A stretch of DNA of 64,000 bases from Sceloporus undulatus (lineage: Eukaryota; Chordata; Lepidosauria; Squamata; Phrynosomatidae). This document shows, in pieces, positions 43,205-53,474 of this stretch. The stretch covers positions 102,129,351 through 102,193,350 of the forward strand of contig NC_056524.1 in the NCBI RefSeq assembly GCF_019175285.1. The letters are read 5' to 3'. Position 1 is the stretch's first letter, and every line of letters starts with the position of its first letter. The translations under genes and the position numbers were made by a program. Under the pieces are notes generated by a model. It had not been told where the DNA came from. It searched no databases and saw nothing but the letters and a program-made list of their open reading frames with translations.

Positions 43205-43790
43205 GAAACACTTCCTACTAATAGCAGCTTTATCTGCTGTCTCTATATCTGCAATCTATTCTGTATAAACATTAATAAAAACACTATATTGGTGAGATTA
43301 TTTTATTTACCATTTTTGTGCCTGGGAACAATGGAGGAAGTTCAAGATTAGGTACATGTTTCACTTTAATTGGTGAAGCACTTTTATCTTCCAGGAATGT
43401 TGGAATGAAACCAGATACAGTACTGGATCTTGTCATGTTGCCACAAAGTGTCAGTAAACACCAAGAAAGTTGTACAACAACATGGATTAAGCCAAATCCT
43501 TGAATGACCCATGGATCTAAATTGTCTTGGTTAGTCTCACTAAGTTAATTGATGAATGCTGAGTCAACACAGATGCATCTCATTGATGCAGTGGATCTAC
43601 TCTAATTGAGGTCGACAGTAGGATTTGGCCCATACAAATGACACTATTCTTTTTCAGCAGAGAAGAAAGAACTCAGTGTCTTACAGCTTTATCCCATGTG
43701 CAGGGAGAAATGGACAAATGAGAATTACATCTTAGCAAACATGCATACTATTACGCCACAAGAATTTAAAATGCGCACATATATTATGTT
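43205..43790. other. No gene seen
   Basis: A good-looking acceptor at 43394 is followed by short open frames only (see rejected items). Confidence 0.4.
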
Positions 43791-43799
43791 CAGATTGGC

Positions 43800-44035
43800 T
43801 GCAAATGTCTATTCCATGGTGAAAAACTATGGTAGTAATCCATGATAGGCTACACTGCACCATTTGGATGTAGTGCTGGAGGTGCATCATCATGATGCAC
43901 GCCGTGTGGTCCGATGTGTGCTAAAATGGCGCCCTGGTGGTGGCGTTAGGGTGTGAAATGTCAGGATGCTCAGCCCTGACTCCGCCCACAGGCTGCCGCT
44001 TTTTGCTGGTCTGTAGAGGGTCTTAGTCTCAAAAA
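43800..44035. mobile_element. CpG-rich MITE, degenerate, related to 10572 and 45285
   Basis: GATGTAGTGCTGGAGGTGCA, GATGCACGCCGTGTGGTCCG and TCAGCCCTGACTCCGCCCAC recur in the family, ending GGTCTGTAGAGGGTCTTAG. Confidence 0.6.
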
Positions 44036-44039
44036 TGCT

Positions 44040-45270
44040 ATAAGATCCCTTTGCAGAGTGATTTTCTAGACCAACACAGCTATGCCTTTGCATTCCATAC
44101 CATAGAATGAAGATATACCCAGTGAAGTAGATATCTGTTCAGAGGCATAAAGATCAAAATGCTTATTCATACTTCTGAGCAGCATGTGGGGTGTATGAGT
44201 TTAAAAATATAATGAAATAACTTTTAGGGAAGGTGAGGACAAGGATATTTCCTAATAATTTCAAAAGGAATCACAGTCTGTGCAAGCCTGAACATTTGCA
44301 TACAATCATTGGCAGATGGTTTCTGAATCATTTGAGTGTTATTTTTTTCTTGTCCTGAACTAACAGAAAGAAAATGCTAGTACTACGCAAGAACATATTC
44401 TCTAGGGTTCATGTTCCCTGTCTTTCTTCGTAGATTACAAAAGAACTATGACTGCATCCTGTTTTTTTTAAACAATCACCACTCTCACTCTTCTGTGCAC
44501 TTTAGTAGATTTAACTCAAAGCTTAACTAATATTATCATAATTAGAATTTGTACTACAGCTGGAATTCCAAATGAGAGGGGATGATTGAAGTATATTTTA
44601 TTTGGAATAAAAACTGCAACTGCAAGTCACAAGTAGGAGGAGTGTTATGGGAAGAGGTGACAGTGCACCTACCCATTCTTCAGCATCACCTCTGTAATGC
44701 AGAGTACTGTATAATCACTAGACGTAGATCACATGTTGCTTTAGTTTTATTAGGGAACACCCCTTTTCTCCCCTTGTCTTGTTCATGGAGTCATGTAGTT
44801 CATGTCCATTCTTTTTCTACCCCTGACTAGAAATTAACACATGGTCTCATGCACTATTTGTTCTACCCTGTCATTTGGAAACCTTTCTGCATTTTTGAAA
44901 AATAATCAAATGAAACAGAATGGGGTTAATAGAGACTTAGCAGCCATGCCAACACCACACAACCAATTTGGCTGCTCCCACTGACATCTATGGTGGTACT
45001 AACTGTATCCAGAAAAGAACAAGTTGCCCTCTCTTCCTGGCCAAAACTGCCCCCATGCATCCAAAGCTTGGGAAGTTAACTTTTAAAACATAATTAGTTA
45101 CAGTTGTGGCTCCAAGCCCCTTCAAATTTAGGGTAAGTCCTTACATTCTTCATTTCTCAAAGAAATGTGGCACAACACGAGCCAGCACTTGAACCTGATG
45201 ATATTCCTTTCTCCATTGTCTTGTGTCTTACAGTTATATTATATTATCAAAATAAAGATAAAGTGATATC
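44040..45270. other. No gene seen
   Basis: Intergenic, AT-rich. No supported feature. Confidence 0.45.
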
Positions 45271-45284
45271 TCATTAAAGGGTTT

Positions 45285-45608
45285 GACAGACCGGCCTGAA
45301 GGCACGACAGGACGCTGCCCCTTTCCTACCCAGATCAGGGTTGTGGCAACCTCACGCCACGGCCCCAATCCAGCCTTTTGAGGAATCGCACCCTCAAAAG
45401 GCAGCACAGCTATATGGCACTCCTTAGGTGCTGCATTGTATGGATGCAGCACCGGAGGCGCGCCATGCTGTCACGCACTGTGTGAAGCAATACGTGGCGT
45501 CAGGGTGCCCTGGGGGGCAGAGTCGGGTGTGCATTGTGAGGAAACTACACCCCAACTCTGTTCCCATTCTGGCCTTTCAGGTCTGTAAAAGGTCTCAGTT
45601 ACAGACAT
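45285..45608. mobile_element. CpG-rich MITE with GACAGACCGGCC / GGCCTTTCAGGTCTGT ends
   Basis: Left TTTGACAGACCGGCCTGAAG and right GGCCTTTCAGGTCTGTAAAA are inverted. GCTGCATTGTATGGATGCAG and GCGCGCCATGCTGTCACGC lie inside. Confidence 0.75.
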
Positions 45609-45684
45609 AATGTGAAGTTAATTCCTTCATTATTGGAAACAAGAGTGAACTACTGTACAAGTGACTAGTTATTTTGTAAATAGG

Positions 45685-45897
45685 TATAGTTGACCCTCCA
45701 TATCCACAGATTTTGTATTCACAGGTTCAGCCATTCATGGCTGCAAAACATTAAAAAAATCAAAACAATAATATTCCAAAAAACAAACCTTGATTTTGTC
45801 ATTTTATATAAGGGATACCATTATATATCATGGGACTTGAGCATCCATGTGGGGTCTTCAAACCAAACCCCAGCGGATAACAAGGACCAACTGTATT
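45685..45897. mobile_element. Tigger/MER2-like MITE
   Basis: The left TAGTTGACCCTCCATATCCA and right GCGGATAACAAGGACCAACTGTA-type end are inverted repeats of a mariner/Tigger family. Inside are ATTCACAGGTTCAGCC and GGGACTTGAGCATCC. Confidence 0.8.
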
Positions 45898-45899
45898 TT

Positions 45900-46500
45900 A
45901 AAGCTCACATACATCTTGCATAGACTTCTGTCAGATGCTTCAATCCTAGTCGCACAATGGCTATGTAGTGAATTAAATTTCAGTATAGCTTCCTCCTTAG
46001 CAAAAGGGGAGCATTGAAAAGAGTATTTCAGCATCTGCTCTGATGAAGTAGAGGTGTTTTTATTAATGTTTAGAATTCTGCACTTTCACATCAGTGCTGG
46101 CAAAAACAGAAGTACATGCAGCAGTGTGGAAACAACTTCAGGGGCGCTTGTGTCCCTTATCATCAATAAGCATCATCAGTAAGCAGAGAAGGAAGCGCCA
46201 TGAGAAAATACAGGAAAATGGTACTGACTATCAGCAGCTGATACTGTTACCATTTATCTTTTCCAGGTGAAACAACATGGATCCAAGGAAACCTTCTACT
46301 GCAAGGAGGGTGTATATATCTGATTACATACCAATACTCGAAGAAAAAGAAAAGAGATTATTGGGTAGAAGAAACAGGAATACATGAGTTTGGAGGAACA
46401 TGTGGTCTGGATTCGCAGGAATAAATGAGTGAGCAAGTGATGTCAAATATGGCAAAAAGGCTATTGTGAAAGTACTTGCTTGAAAATTCTGAGAATTAAA
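45900..46500. other. No gene seen
   Basis: Ordinary intergenic sequence. A weak acceptor at 46266 leads to nothing convincing. Confidence 0.4.
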
Positions 46501-46504
46501 CTCT

Positions 46505-46737
46505 AATGAAGGCTGCATCCACACTGCAGAAATAATCCAATTTCACACCACTTTAACTGCCATGGCTCAGTGCTATGGAACTCTGGGAAAGATAGTTTGT
46601 TGTGGCACCAGAACTCACTGACAGAGAAGACTAAATGTCTCACAAAATGACACTTCCCAGAATTTCATAGCATTGAGCCATGGCAGTTAAAGTGGTGTCA
46701 AACTGGATTATTTCTGCAGTGTGGATCGAGCCAAAAT
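46505..46737. mobile_element. Palindromic MITE (same family as 42973)
   Basis: GGCTGCATCCACACTGCAGA and TCTGCAGTGTGGATCGAGCC are inverted ends. GCCATGGCTCAGTGCTATGG is mirrored by CATAGCATTGAGCCATGGC. Confidence 0.93.
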
Positions 46738-46847
46738 AACTTTTCAAGCCTCTTGTAATTCTTGTGGAAAGCATAACTGCCTATAGTGAAGGAGGATCTG
46801 TTGATGATGACGCCATGCTCTCTCTGCTACAACATTTCTGAGTGAGA

Positions 46848-46990
46848 CCAAAACAGGGATGGGGAATGTGTGCCTCTCCAAATGTGTTACACTGCACCTC
46901 CCATAATGCATTACTATTGGCTATGCTTAGAAAGGCTGATGAGAACCACAGTCCAACAATATTTGGGACCTTATCTGGCTCATTCCCCCC
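46848..46990. mobile_element. hAT-like MITE, degenerate
   Basis: GGGATGGGGAATGTGTGCCT, CACCTCCCATAATGCATTAC and CCACAGTCCAACAATATTTG are parts of the same type as at 16920. Confidence 0.5.
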
Positions 46991-47737
46991 TCCCCTGTTA
47001 TGGGCATGGGAAGGGGCTGCTTGGGGCCACGCGAAGCTGAGAAAAAACGCATTTTACCGCACCTCAGTATGTCCTCAAAATGGCCCCATTTGGTCACCCG
47101 GCACCAAGCCGTTCCCATTTAGGGAAGTGATTGCAAAATCAATCTATTGCTAAATTCTATTGCAAACAAACAAACAAACAAACCAAAACTGATTCTGATC
47201 TGGCATTTCCCACTTACTGGGCACATATCAGAATCTATTTTTTCTCAAAAACCCACTTTGGAACTATTGTCAGGAAACCCAGGTTATTTGTGTGTGCCCC
47301 GCTTCTTTCCTCCTGGAATCGATCCAAGGAGGATCAGAATTGGGTTCAAATGGGAACGAAAGCCATTTGCCCCGAATCCTTCTTTGCAGCAAACTCCAGT
47401 GGGAATGATCCCTATGTCTTATAATGACCAAACAGTTTTAAAGGCAAACCTTTGGCTACGCTAGTGCAGCTGATCCTATAGGCAAAAACATCTAAATGTT
47501 GGAACCCTGCAGTGTTAAAATTATTTACTCACCAAGGGAAAGAGAACTGTTGCCGTAACCAACAAAGAAGAGCCTTTAGCTGTGATGAATTATTTTGGTA
47601 AAATGAGATCCTTGGGAAGTGAGAGCCTAATTTGGCACTTTGCTAGTCTAAAATAATTGGGGGGGAGGCTATATGTCCCCCCTTTTTCTTTAGAGAATAA
47701 GGAGAAGAAGAATCAAACCAAACCTACATGGGCAGTT

Positions 47738-47740
<3 letters not shown>
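46990..47740. other. No gene seen
   Basis: Short (CAAA)n at about 47164-47180. Open frames here have no splice or homology support. Confidence 0.4.

Positions 47741-47776
<36 letters not shown>
47739..47776. repeat. (TG)n microsatellite
   Basis: About 18 TG units adjoining a SINE end. Confidence 0.97.
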
Positions 47777-47930
47777 ATGCCCCTAAGTTGCCTGTTGACC
47801 CCATGAATTTCATAGGGTTTTCTTAGACAAGGAATTACTCAGAGGTGGGTTTACCAGTTACTTCCTTTGAAATGTAGCCTACATCCCCGGGTATTCATTG
47901 GCGACCGTATCCCATTCAAGTACTAAACAC
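47777..47930 (-). mobile_element. SINE with Sauria-like body and 5S rRNA-like head, minus orientation
   Basis: From left: TTCATAGGGTTTTCTTAGAC and CAGAGGTGGGTTTACCAG (Sauria-like body), then GGTATTCATTGGCG and ATCCCATTCAAGTACTAA, the reverse of the 5S rRNA 3' region (TTAGTACTTGGATGGGA...). This suggests a 5S-headed relative of the Sauria SINE. Confidence 0.75.
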
Positions 47931-47934
47931 ATCC

Positions 47935-48550
47935 TTAAAAATAATTGTCATTGAAACAACACTGTCACCACAACACTAAATGGTCACTGAAACACAACAC
48001 TGAAACAGGAAAAAAAATAATCAAGAAAGGTTTAGCAGGATATTTCTCAGTATGTGGTAGTTCTTGATTCCCTGGAATCCTTTAAAATAATAATCATCAT
48101 CTGTGATGATGGCAAAGCCAGATCCCCCAAAGCTTAGAATCCTTTCCCTTGCCTTGTTTGTTTATTATAGTAATTGCTATGTTGTCTTTCTCTTCATGAA
48201 AGGTGGCTAACAACATTGTTCAAAGTGACCAGGAAACATCAAACAATACAGCTCCCCTTTCATGTAATATTATGTGGCCTTTTGCAAAATGAACTTCAGA
48301 AATTGGTCCCACTGGGGTCTAAGAGATTTTCTCTGATTTAGGAACTTGTCTGGCATACTCATCCCAAAGTCTCTCTCCCCCATTAAAAACAAAATGTGGC
48401 TTCTGAAGAAACAGAGGAAGAAGGACCCCAATGAGGCTTATATCCAGCAGCAGTGGTTTTGCTTTAGGTCACAGAGGCTGAGGAGTGACACTTTGGGGTT
48501 GACTTGGGGTTTCCCCCTTGGAAATCTCCTCCAGTAAATCCTGTGATCAG
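47935..48550. other. No gene seen
   Basis: Unremarkable sequence before the repeat nest that begins at about 48.55 kb. Confidence 0.45.
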
Positions 48551-48554
48551 AGAG

Positions 48555-48997
48555 GCAGCCAGGCCTAGTGGTTTGAGTGTTGGACTCTGGCTACATGTGC
48601 ACTGCAGAACTAATACAGTTTGATGCTGCCTTAACTCCCATGGCTCAATGATAAAGTTTGGGGATTTGTACATTTGTGAGAGCCAGCATGGTGTAGTGGT
48701 TTGAGTGTTTGACTCTTCTCAAAGAAAGCTAAATGTCTCACAGGGTCCCAGAGAAAGCTAAATATCTCACAAAACTACAGTTCCCAGAGAAAGCTAAATG
48801 TTTCACAGAACTAGTTCCCAGAGAAAGCTAAGTGTCTCACAAAACTACAGGGCTTGATTCCCAATTTGCAAACCCACTGGGTGACTTTGGGCAAGTAACA
48901 CTCTCTCAGCCTCAGGGTATGGCAATGGCAAACCTCCTCTGAACAAACCTTGCCAAGAAAATCCCATCATAGGTTTGCCTCAGGGTTACCATAACTA
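48555..48997 (+). mobile_element. Sauria SINE broken by MITE and minisatellite sequence
   Basis: A head GGCCTAGTGGTTTGAGTGTT runs into MITE sequence at about 48588 (GGCTACATGTGCACTGCAG). A second head AGCCAGCATGGTGTAGTGG is at 48682. The SINE body resumes at 48855 (CTTGATTCCCAATTTGCAAA, CCTTGCCAAGAAAATCCC), and its tail continues past the compound MITE at 49686 (AGAAAACACAACAACAAG). Confidence 0.75.
48712..48852. repeat. Minisatellite grown from the palindromic MITE (AGAGAAAGCTAAATGTCTC)
   Basis: A unit of about 33-42 bp (AGAGAAAGCTAAATGTCTCA, CAAAACTACAGTTCCC) occurs about four times with changes. The unit is the centre of the palindromic MITE family. Confidence 0.88.
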
Positions 48998-49685
48998 GGG
49001 TGCAGTACACACGGCACTAAAGCGCCGTGCTGGTGCCTTACTAGGGTTAAGGGACCGCACAGCAAGCACACGGTCCCTAACTCTAGTATGGTGTGGCACC
49101 ATAACAATGGCGGCGCCCTGTGTATAGGGTGCCGCCATTGTGACATGACAGACGCATAGCATCCACATGTTGCGCCACGTCTGTGATGTCACGAGTGCAC
49201 CATTGGCACACTCGTAACATCCGCCCTGCAGGGCAAGGCACAGTACAGACCTCCCAAAACGGGAGGCCTACTGGCACCTGTTTTTCCTCCACAGGGAAGC
49301 TGCAGCTACCAAATTGCAGCCTCGCAGGGCGGACGTTGTGCGTGCACCAATGGCACACACATGACATCACACATGTGGCACAACATGTGGATGCTATGCA
49401 TCTGTCACATCGCAATGGGGTGCCCATATACACGGGGCAGCGCCATTGTTACAGCGCCACACCATACTAGGGTTAGGGACTGTGTGGTTGCCACGCGGTC
49501 CATTAACTCTAGTATGGCACCAGCAAGATGCTTTAGCGCCATGTGTACCATGCCCAAAAGAACCCACTTTTCATCAATTCTTTTTCCTCCGCGGGGAAGC
49601 CGAGCAGTTGAGTGGCTGCGGCTTTCCTGTGAAGGAAAAACAGGTGCCAGCAGGCCTCTATTTTTGCGAGGTGTGTAACATGCCC
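48998..49685. mobile_element. Compound palindromic MITE inserted in a SINE tail
   Basis: GGGTGCAGTACACACGGCAC at 48998 pairs with ATGTGTACCATGCCC ending 49555, and a second, related right end GTGTGTAACATGCCC ends at 49685. GGGACCGCACAGCAAGCACA pairs with GGTTGCCACGCGGTCC. A nested unit CACCTGTTTTTCCTCCACAG at 49277 is mirrored at 49635. CpG-rich. Frames inside are not genes. Confidence 0.85.
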
Positions 49686-49734
49686 AGAAAACACAACAAC
49701 AAGCTATTTAGCCTTCTCTTGTTAGAGAGCTCTG

Positions 49735-49850
49735 GTGCCCCCCAAACTACAAATCCTAGGGTTCTATAGGATGGAGCCAGAGCAGCTAAAGCAGTGTCAA
49801 ACTGCATTATTTCTGCAGATTCAGCTGGAATCCAACCTATTTCTGCAGAG
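49735..49850. mobile_element. Partial palindromic MITE
   Basis: AAACTACAAATCCTAGGGTT and AAACTGCATTATTTCTGCAG are the right arm of the family. Confidence 0.7.
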
Positions 49851-49854
49851 CAAC

Positions 49855-50040
49855 TCTGGTGAACAAGGTCTAAATCTCCCCCTGCCATGTCAACCCACTG
49901 GATAACCTTGGGCAAGTCACACTCCCTCGGCCTCAGAGGGGAAGGCCATGGCAGATCTCCTCTGAAGAAATCTTATCACAAACATCCTGTGAGAGGGTTG
50001 CCATAAATTGGGAACAACCTGAAGGCCCTACAGCAATAAA
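49855..50040 (+). mobile_element. Sauria SINE, plus orientation, partial
   Basis: AACCCACTGGATAACCTTGG, GCAAGTCACACTCCCTCGGC and GGGTTGCCATAAATTGGGAA show body and 3' end. Confidence 0.8.
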
Positions 50041-50061
50041 AATTCCACAAGTCTGTTTCTC

Positions 50062-50590
50062 TTTGGTCCAAAACACACGGCAGAAATAATCTGGTTTGAG
50101 ACCCCTTAAACTGCTGCAGTGTTAGGAAATTCTGCGAACTGTAGCTTTGGGAAACATTTATTTCACCCCGGGGACTGAAGTTTTGAGACACGTAGCTTTC
50201 TCTGGGAATTGTAGCTTTGTGAGACATTTAGCCTTCCCTGGGAAGTGTCGGTTTGTGAGACATTGAGCTTTGTTTAGGAAGTGTAGCTTTGAGCTTTCTT
50301 GGGAACTGTAGTTTGTGTACATTTAGCTTTCTCTGGACAACTGTAGCTTTGTGAAAGTTTAGCTTCCCTGGGAGTGTAGTTTGTGAGACAATTGAGCTTT
50401 GTTTAGGAAGTGTAGCTTTGTAGCTTTCTTTGGGAACTGTTGTTCTGTGACACATTTAGCTTTCTCTGACAACGTTGTAGCTTGTTGTAGCTTTCTTTGG
50501 GAGGTGTTTTGGAGACATGAGCTTTCTCTGTGCAGCTCGCTCTCAGAGAGCACCACGTTTATTGGTGCCACAAGAAACTTCCCAAAAGGG
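50062..50590. repeat. Palindromic MITE with a large internal minisatellite
   Basis: The MITE end ACACACGGCAGAAATAATCT is followed, at about 50124-50530, by about ten diverged copies of GGGAACTGTAGCTTTGTGAG / ACATTTAGCTTTCTCT, unit about 35-50 bp. This is the opposite strand of the unit at 48712-48852. Confidence 0.85.
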
Positions 50591-50699
50591 CTCTAGGAGG
50601 CCAAAATCCACTTGCAGAAGTAATCCAGTGTGAGACCGCTTTAAGTGCCCTGGCTGGGTGCTAGGAATCCTGGGGGTTGTGTTTCCTGTGGCCCCAGAG

Positions 50700-51070
50700 A
50701 AGGCTCAAGGTCTCACCAACAAACACCAAGTTCCAAGGTCCCTGCTGCACTGATCCAGGGCAGTCCAGCCGTCTGAAAGTGGGTTTTTCCTTCTTTCTGC
50801 CGTGGGTCTGGGGCTGAATCCAAGCGACTCTCGCAGCCTGCCAGGTGTGGTCTGGCCGATGTGGAGGGAGGCGGGGAAAGCGGGGGGCCGTGGCTGCCGT
50901 GGCCTGGCTGCCTCTCTATTATGCCGGGATCCGCGTTGGGCCAGCAGGTGGTGTGGTCTGGTCGGTCTGGGTTCGGGTGGTCTCCTCCTTTCCAGAGAGT
51001 GGAGCCCAGAGGGAAAGGAGAAAGACTGGACGGCTCCCCCTCCCCGCTATGCTGGGCTCTTTTAATTTTA
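50700..51070. other. GC- and CpG-rich block of unknown nature
   Basis: About 370 bp, clearly richer in G+C and CpG than the surroundings (GGGGGCCGTGGCTGCCGTGG, GCCGGGATCCGCGTTGGGCC), with long frames on both strands. It could be a CpG island and promoter, or the inside of a CpG-rich mobile element. It sits inside the MITE nest, and I see no terminal repeats. Confidence 0.4.
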
Positions 51071-51157
51071 TAAAACATGTATTTAATTTAATTTTATATT
51101 TAATTCAATTTTAGATTTACAAGGGGGGGGGGGGAGAAGGGAGATGCACCAGAGAAC

Positions 51158-51375
51158 CATCAACTTTTTGTTGTGCTTGTTTGACTGATGGCGACCCTAA
51201 AGTGAGCCTCTCACAGGGTTTCCTTGGCAAGTTTGTTCAGAGGGGTTTTTATCATTACCACCCTCTGAGGCTGAGGAGTATGTGACGGATCAAGGTCATC
51301 ATGCGAAGACACGGATTCGAACCTGATCTTCTGAGTCACAGTCCAGCACTCCAACCTCTGAGGCCACCCTGGTTC
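51158..51375 (-). mobile_element. Sauria SINE, minus orientation
   Basis: GTTTGACTGATGGCGACCCT, TTTCCTTGGCAAGTTTGTTC and CACGGATTCGAACCTGATCT are the reversed SINE. Confidence 0.85.
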
Positions 51376-51394
51376 TTAAGATGGAGCTACACTC

Positions 51395-51605
51395 ACTAAA
51401 GTATGTAGAGAGATCTTGTAGCACCTCTGAGACTGACTGACTGAAGAAAGAGTTGGCAGCATGAGTTTGCTTCCTGAGATGTATTTGTCCAACGCTGGGG
51501 AAGATCACAGTCTAGGAAAGCTCATGCCGCCAACTTCTTCTTCAGTCATTCTCAAGGTGCTACAAAATCTCTCTCCAAACTGATTCTACAGACTAAACAC
51601 GTTAT
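51395..51605. repeat. Palindromic interspersed repeat (TTGTAGCACCTCTGAGACTG)
   Basis: AGAGAGATCTTGTAGCACCT, with AGTTGGCAGCATGAG, is mirrored by CTCATGCCGCCAACT and AGGTGCTACAAAATCTCTC. Confidence 0.75.
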
Positions 51606-51609
51606 CTTT

Positions 51610-51900
51610 GAACTTACTTAAAGTGTATCAAACTGTGTTAGTCAGCAGTGTAGTGCTTTCCTGTCACACACTCTGTTTCTTTAAACTCTCTGGAAGCAAA
51701 GGAAGGGGTGACTGCTTGGACCCATGTGCTCCCTCCTCCTGTGTGGATCTTCTTGTTGGCATATACTGGGTTGTTTACCTTAGGTAGGTTATCTTTTTCC
51801 CTAGGGCTTCTTTGTGCCTTTTTTGGCCCCCCAGAAAATCAGGCGCCCTCTGCCTGCTTGATCTGTCTCCTTGCTCTTGCATTTTCTGGGGTGTCCATCA
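51610..51900. other. No gene seen
   Basis: No splice or homology support for the frames here. Confidence 0.45.
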
Positions 51901-51904
51901 GTAG

Positions 51905-52140
51905 GCAGGTAAATCAAATCAAAATCAATCTTTATACTTTATTACACTTTGATCGACCCTGCGAGATATGATCACTTAAAACAGTATAAAACCATATAAA
52001 ATAACGGAAGTTTCCATACAATTAAATTATCAGATTGGATTACAACACACTGGGGATTATGGTTGGTTATACAATTATAGATCAAGGGTATGTTGCCATT
52101 AGTCTGGCCCCTTTTAGATAATTCAATCTCTCTAATTTTA
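51905..52140 (-). mobile_element. LINE 3' end, minus orientation (same type as 58495-59222)
   Basis: ATCTTTATACTTTATTACAC and TTTGATCGACCCTG are the reverse of a GGTCGATCAAAGTGTAATAAAG-type tail, comparable to GACCGTAATAAAGTATTC at 59195. Confidence 0.6.
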
Positions 52141-52169
52141 ACAGCTTTTTTTTGACAGCCATGTAAGTA

Positions 52170-52392
52170 AAGCTGGATCCACATGCAACATAATCCAGGC
52201 GACACCACTTTAACTGCCATGGCTAAGTGCTATGGAATTCTGGGAATTGCAATTTGTTTGTGGCAACAGAGCATTCTACAGCTAAATGTCTCACAAAACT
52301 ACACTTCCCAGAATTCCATAGCATTGAGCCAGGCCATTTAATGATGTCAGACTGGATTATTTGTTGTAGTATGAATGGAGCCATAGAGATGC
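52170..52392. mobile_element. Palindromic MITE (family of 42973)
   Basis: GCTGGATCCACATGCAACAT, GCCATGGCTAAGTGCTATGG and CCATAGCATTGAGCCAGGCC show the arms, ending GTATGAATGGAGCC. Confidence 0.88.
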
Positions 52393-52479
52393 TGAGAGAG
52401 AGCCTTGAGTTCCGTATGCTGGCTGCATTGGTGACTGCTACTTGCCTTGAGTTTGCAGCTGATTGTAAGGAAATCTGGG

Positions 52480-52690
52480 ACTATTGCCACACTGCAGTAG
52501 TTTATGCTGCTGTACTGTCATGGCTCCACCTATGGGATTCTGGGGTTTGTGGCTTTGTGAAGCACCCGCACTTTTTGGCAGAGATGGTGAAAGACCTGGT
52601 GAAACTGCAAGTCCCAGGTTTCCATAGCATTGGCAATGGCAGTTAAAGTGGTGTCAAACTGTATTAATTCTGCAGTGTAGAGGGCCATCA
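52480..52690. mobile_element. Palindromic MITE, variant with AAGCACCCGCACTTTTTGG centre
   Basis: CACACTGCAGTAGTTTATGC and GTATTAATTCTGCAGTGTAG are the ends. The centre is related to 1115-1386 and 20765. Confidence 0.85.
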
Positions 52691-52898
52691 TGCATAGCAG
52701 CTTGAGTGTTGGACTACAACTCTGGGAGCCAGGGTTTGAATCTCCGTGGACCATGGAAACCTACTTGGGCAAGTCACATTCCTCATTCAGAAGATGGAGT
52801 GGCAAACCCCCTCTGAAAACCAAGAAAATCTATGATAGGCCTAAAGGTATCTGTAAGTCAGAAATGACTTGAAGGTACACACAAACAACAACAACAGA
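52690..52898 (+). mobile_element. Sauria SINE, plus orientation
   Basis: GCTTGAGTGTTGGACTACAA, CAGGGTTTGAATCTCCG and TCAGAAATGACTTGAAGGTA followed by CAACAACAAC. Confidence 0.92.
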
Positions 52899-52899
52899 T

Positions 52900-53470
52900 G
52901 CCTGTTGTTCCCACGCTGTGAAAAATGTCCATGAAAGTGCATTGTGCTCTGAATTAAAAAAATCAATTCTATGCTCAAGGGAAGGCTATCAAAACCACTA
53001 ATCTGGAAGAAGTCTCCTCTTAATGATATGGATGCACTTACATCCCATGAGAGGTGTCTGTCGCCTTGTGGGGAAAGGTGGGATATAATCCTTGAAATTA
53101 AATGAATGAGATGAATGATAAATAAATAATAACTTGTGGAATGGGAAGCCTCTTGCTCTTTTGCTCCCCCCCCCCCAATCTTCTTCGAGGATCCTCTAAC
53201 CCCCTGAAGTAGTTTGGAAGTGAGGAGGAGGACATTGAAGTATTCTTCTGAGGTACAGCTCTCAACGGGAACTTAATAATTTATCCTGTCATTTTAATCT
53301 TCAAAATTAATATTTGCAAAGACTTTGAAAATGTATTGGCCAAGATCAGAGGCATAGCAAAGCCACTATAGCTACATTCCATTTCCTGATCCGACCCCTG
53401 AAACCACCTTAGAAGTCAGCCAACTCAGGCCTCAGTGTTTTTGTGGTGTGGGAAGCGGTGCTGTTGGATG
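52900..53470. other. No gene; LINE tail at 53055-53135
   Basis: GCCTTGTGGGGAAAGGTGGG followed by ATAATCC and GATAAATAAATAA is an L2-like LINE 3' end. The rest is unrecognised. Confidence 0.5.
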
Positions 53471-53474
53471 AGTA

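Noticed and set aside
43382-43503. Strong acceptor at 43394 followed by a cysteine-containing frame (ECWNETRYSTGSC)
   Set aside because: No partner exon in phase, no nearby poly(A) signal, and competing frames. Possibly chance.
46267-46440. Acceptor TTTTCCAG with short frames behind it
   Set aside because: No donor or stop layout typical of an exon, and no homology recognised.
48712-48852. CRISPR-like array
   Set aside because: The units are contiguous and diverged, with no unique spacers, in a vertebrate genome. It is a minisatellite.
49083-49769. Several 95-116-codon frames on both strands
   Set aside because: All lie in the compound palindromic MITE; the similar frames on the two strands reflect its inverted arms.
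50713-51078. 121-codon minus-strand frame and overlapping plus-strand frames
   Set aside because: Frames on several strands at once follow from the high GC content of the block. No family or splice support.
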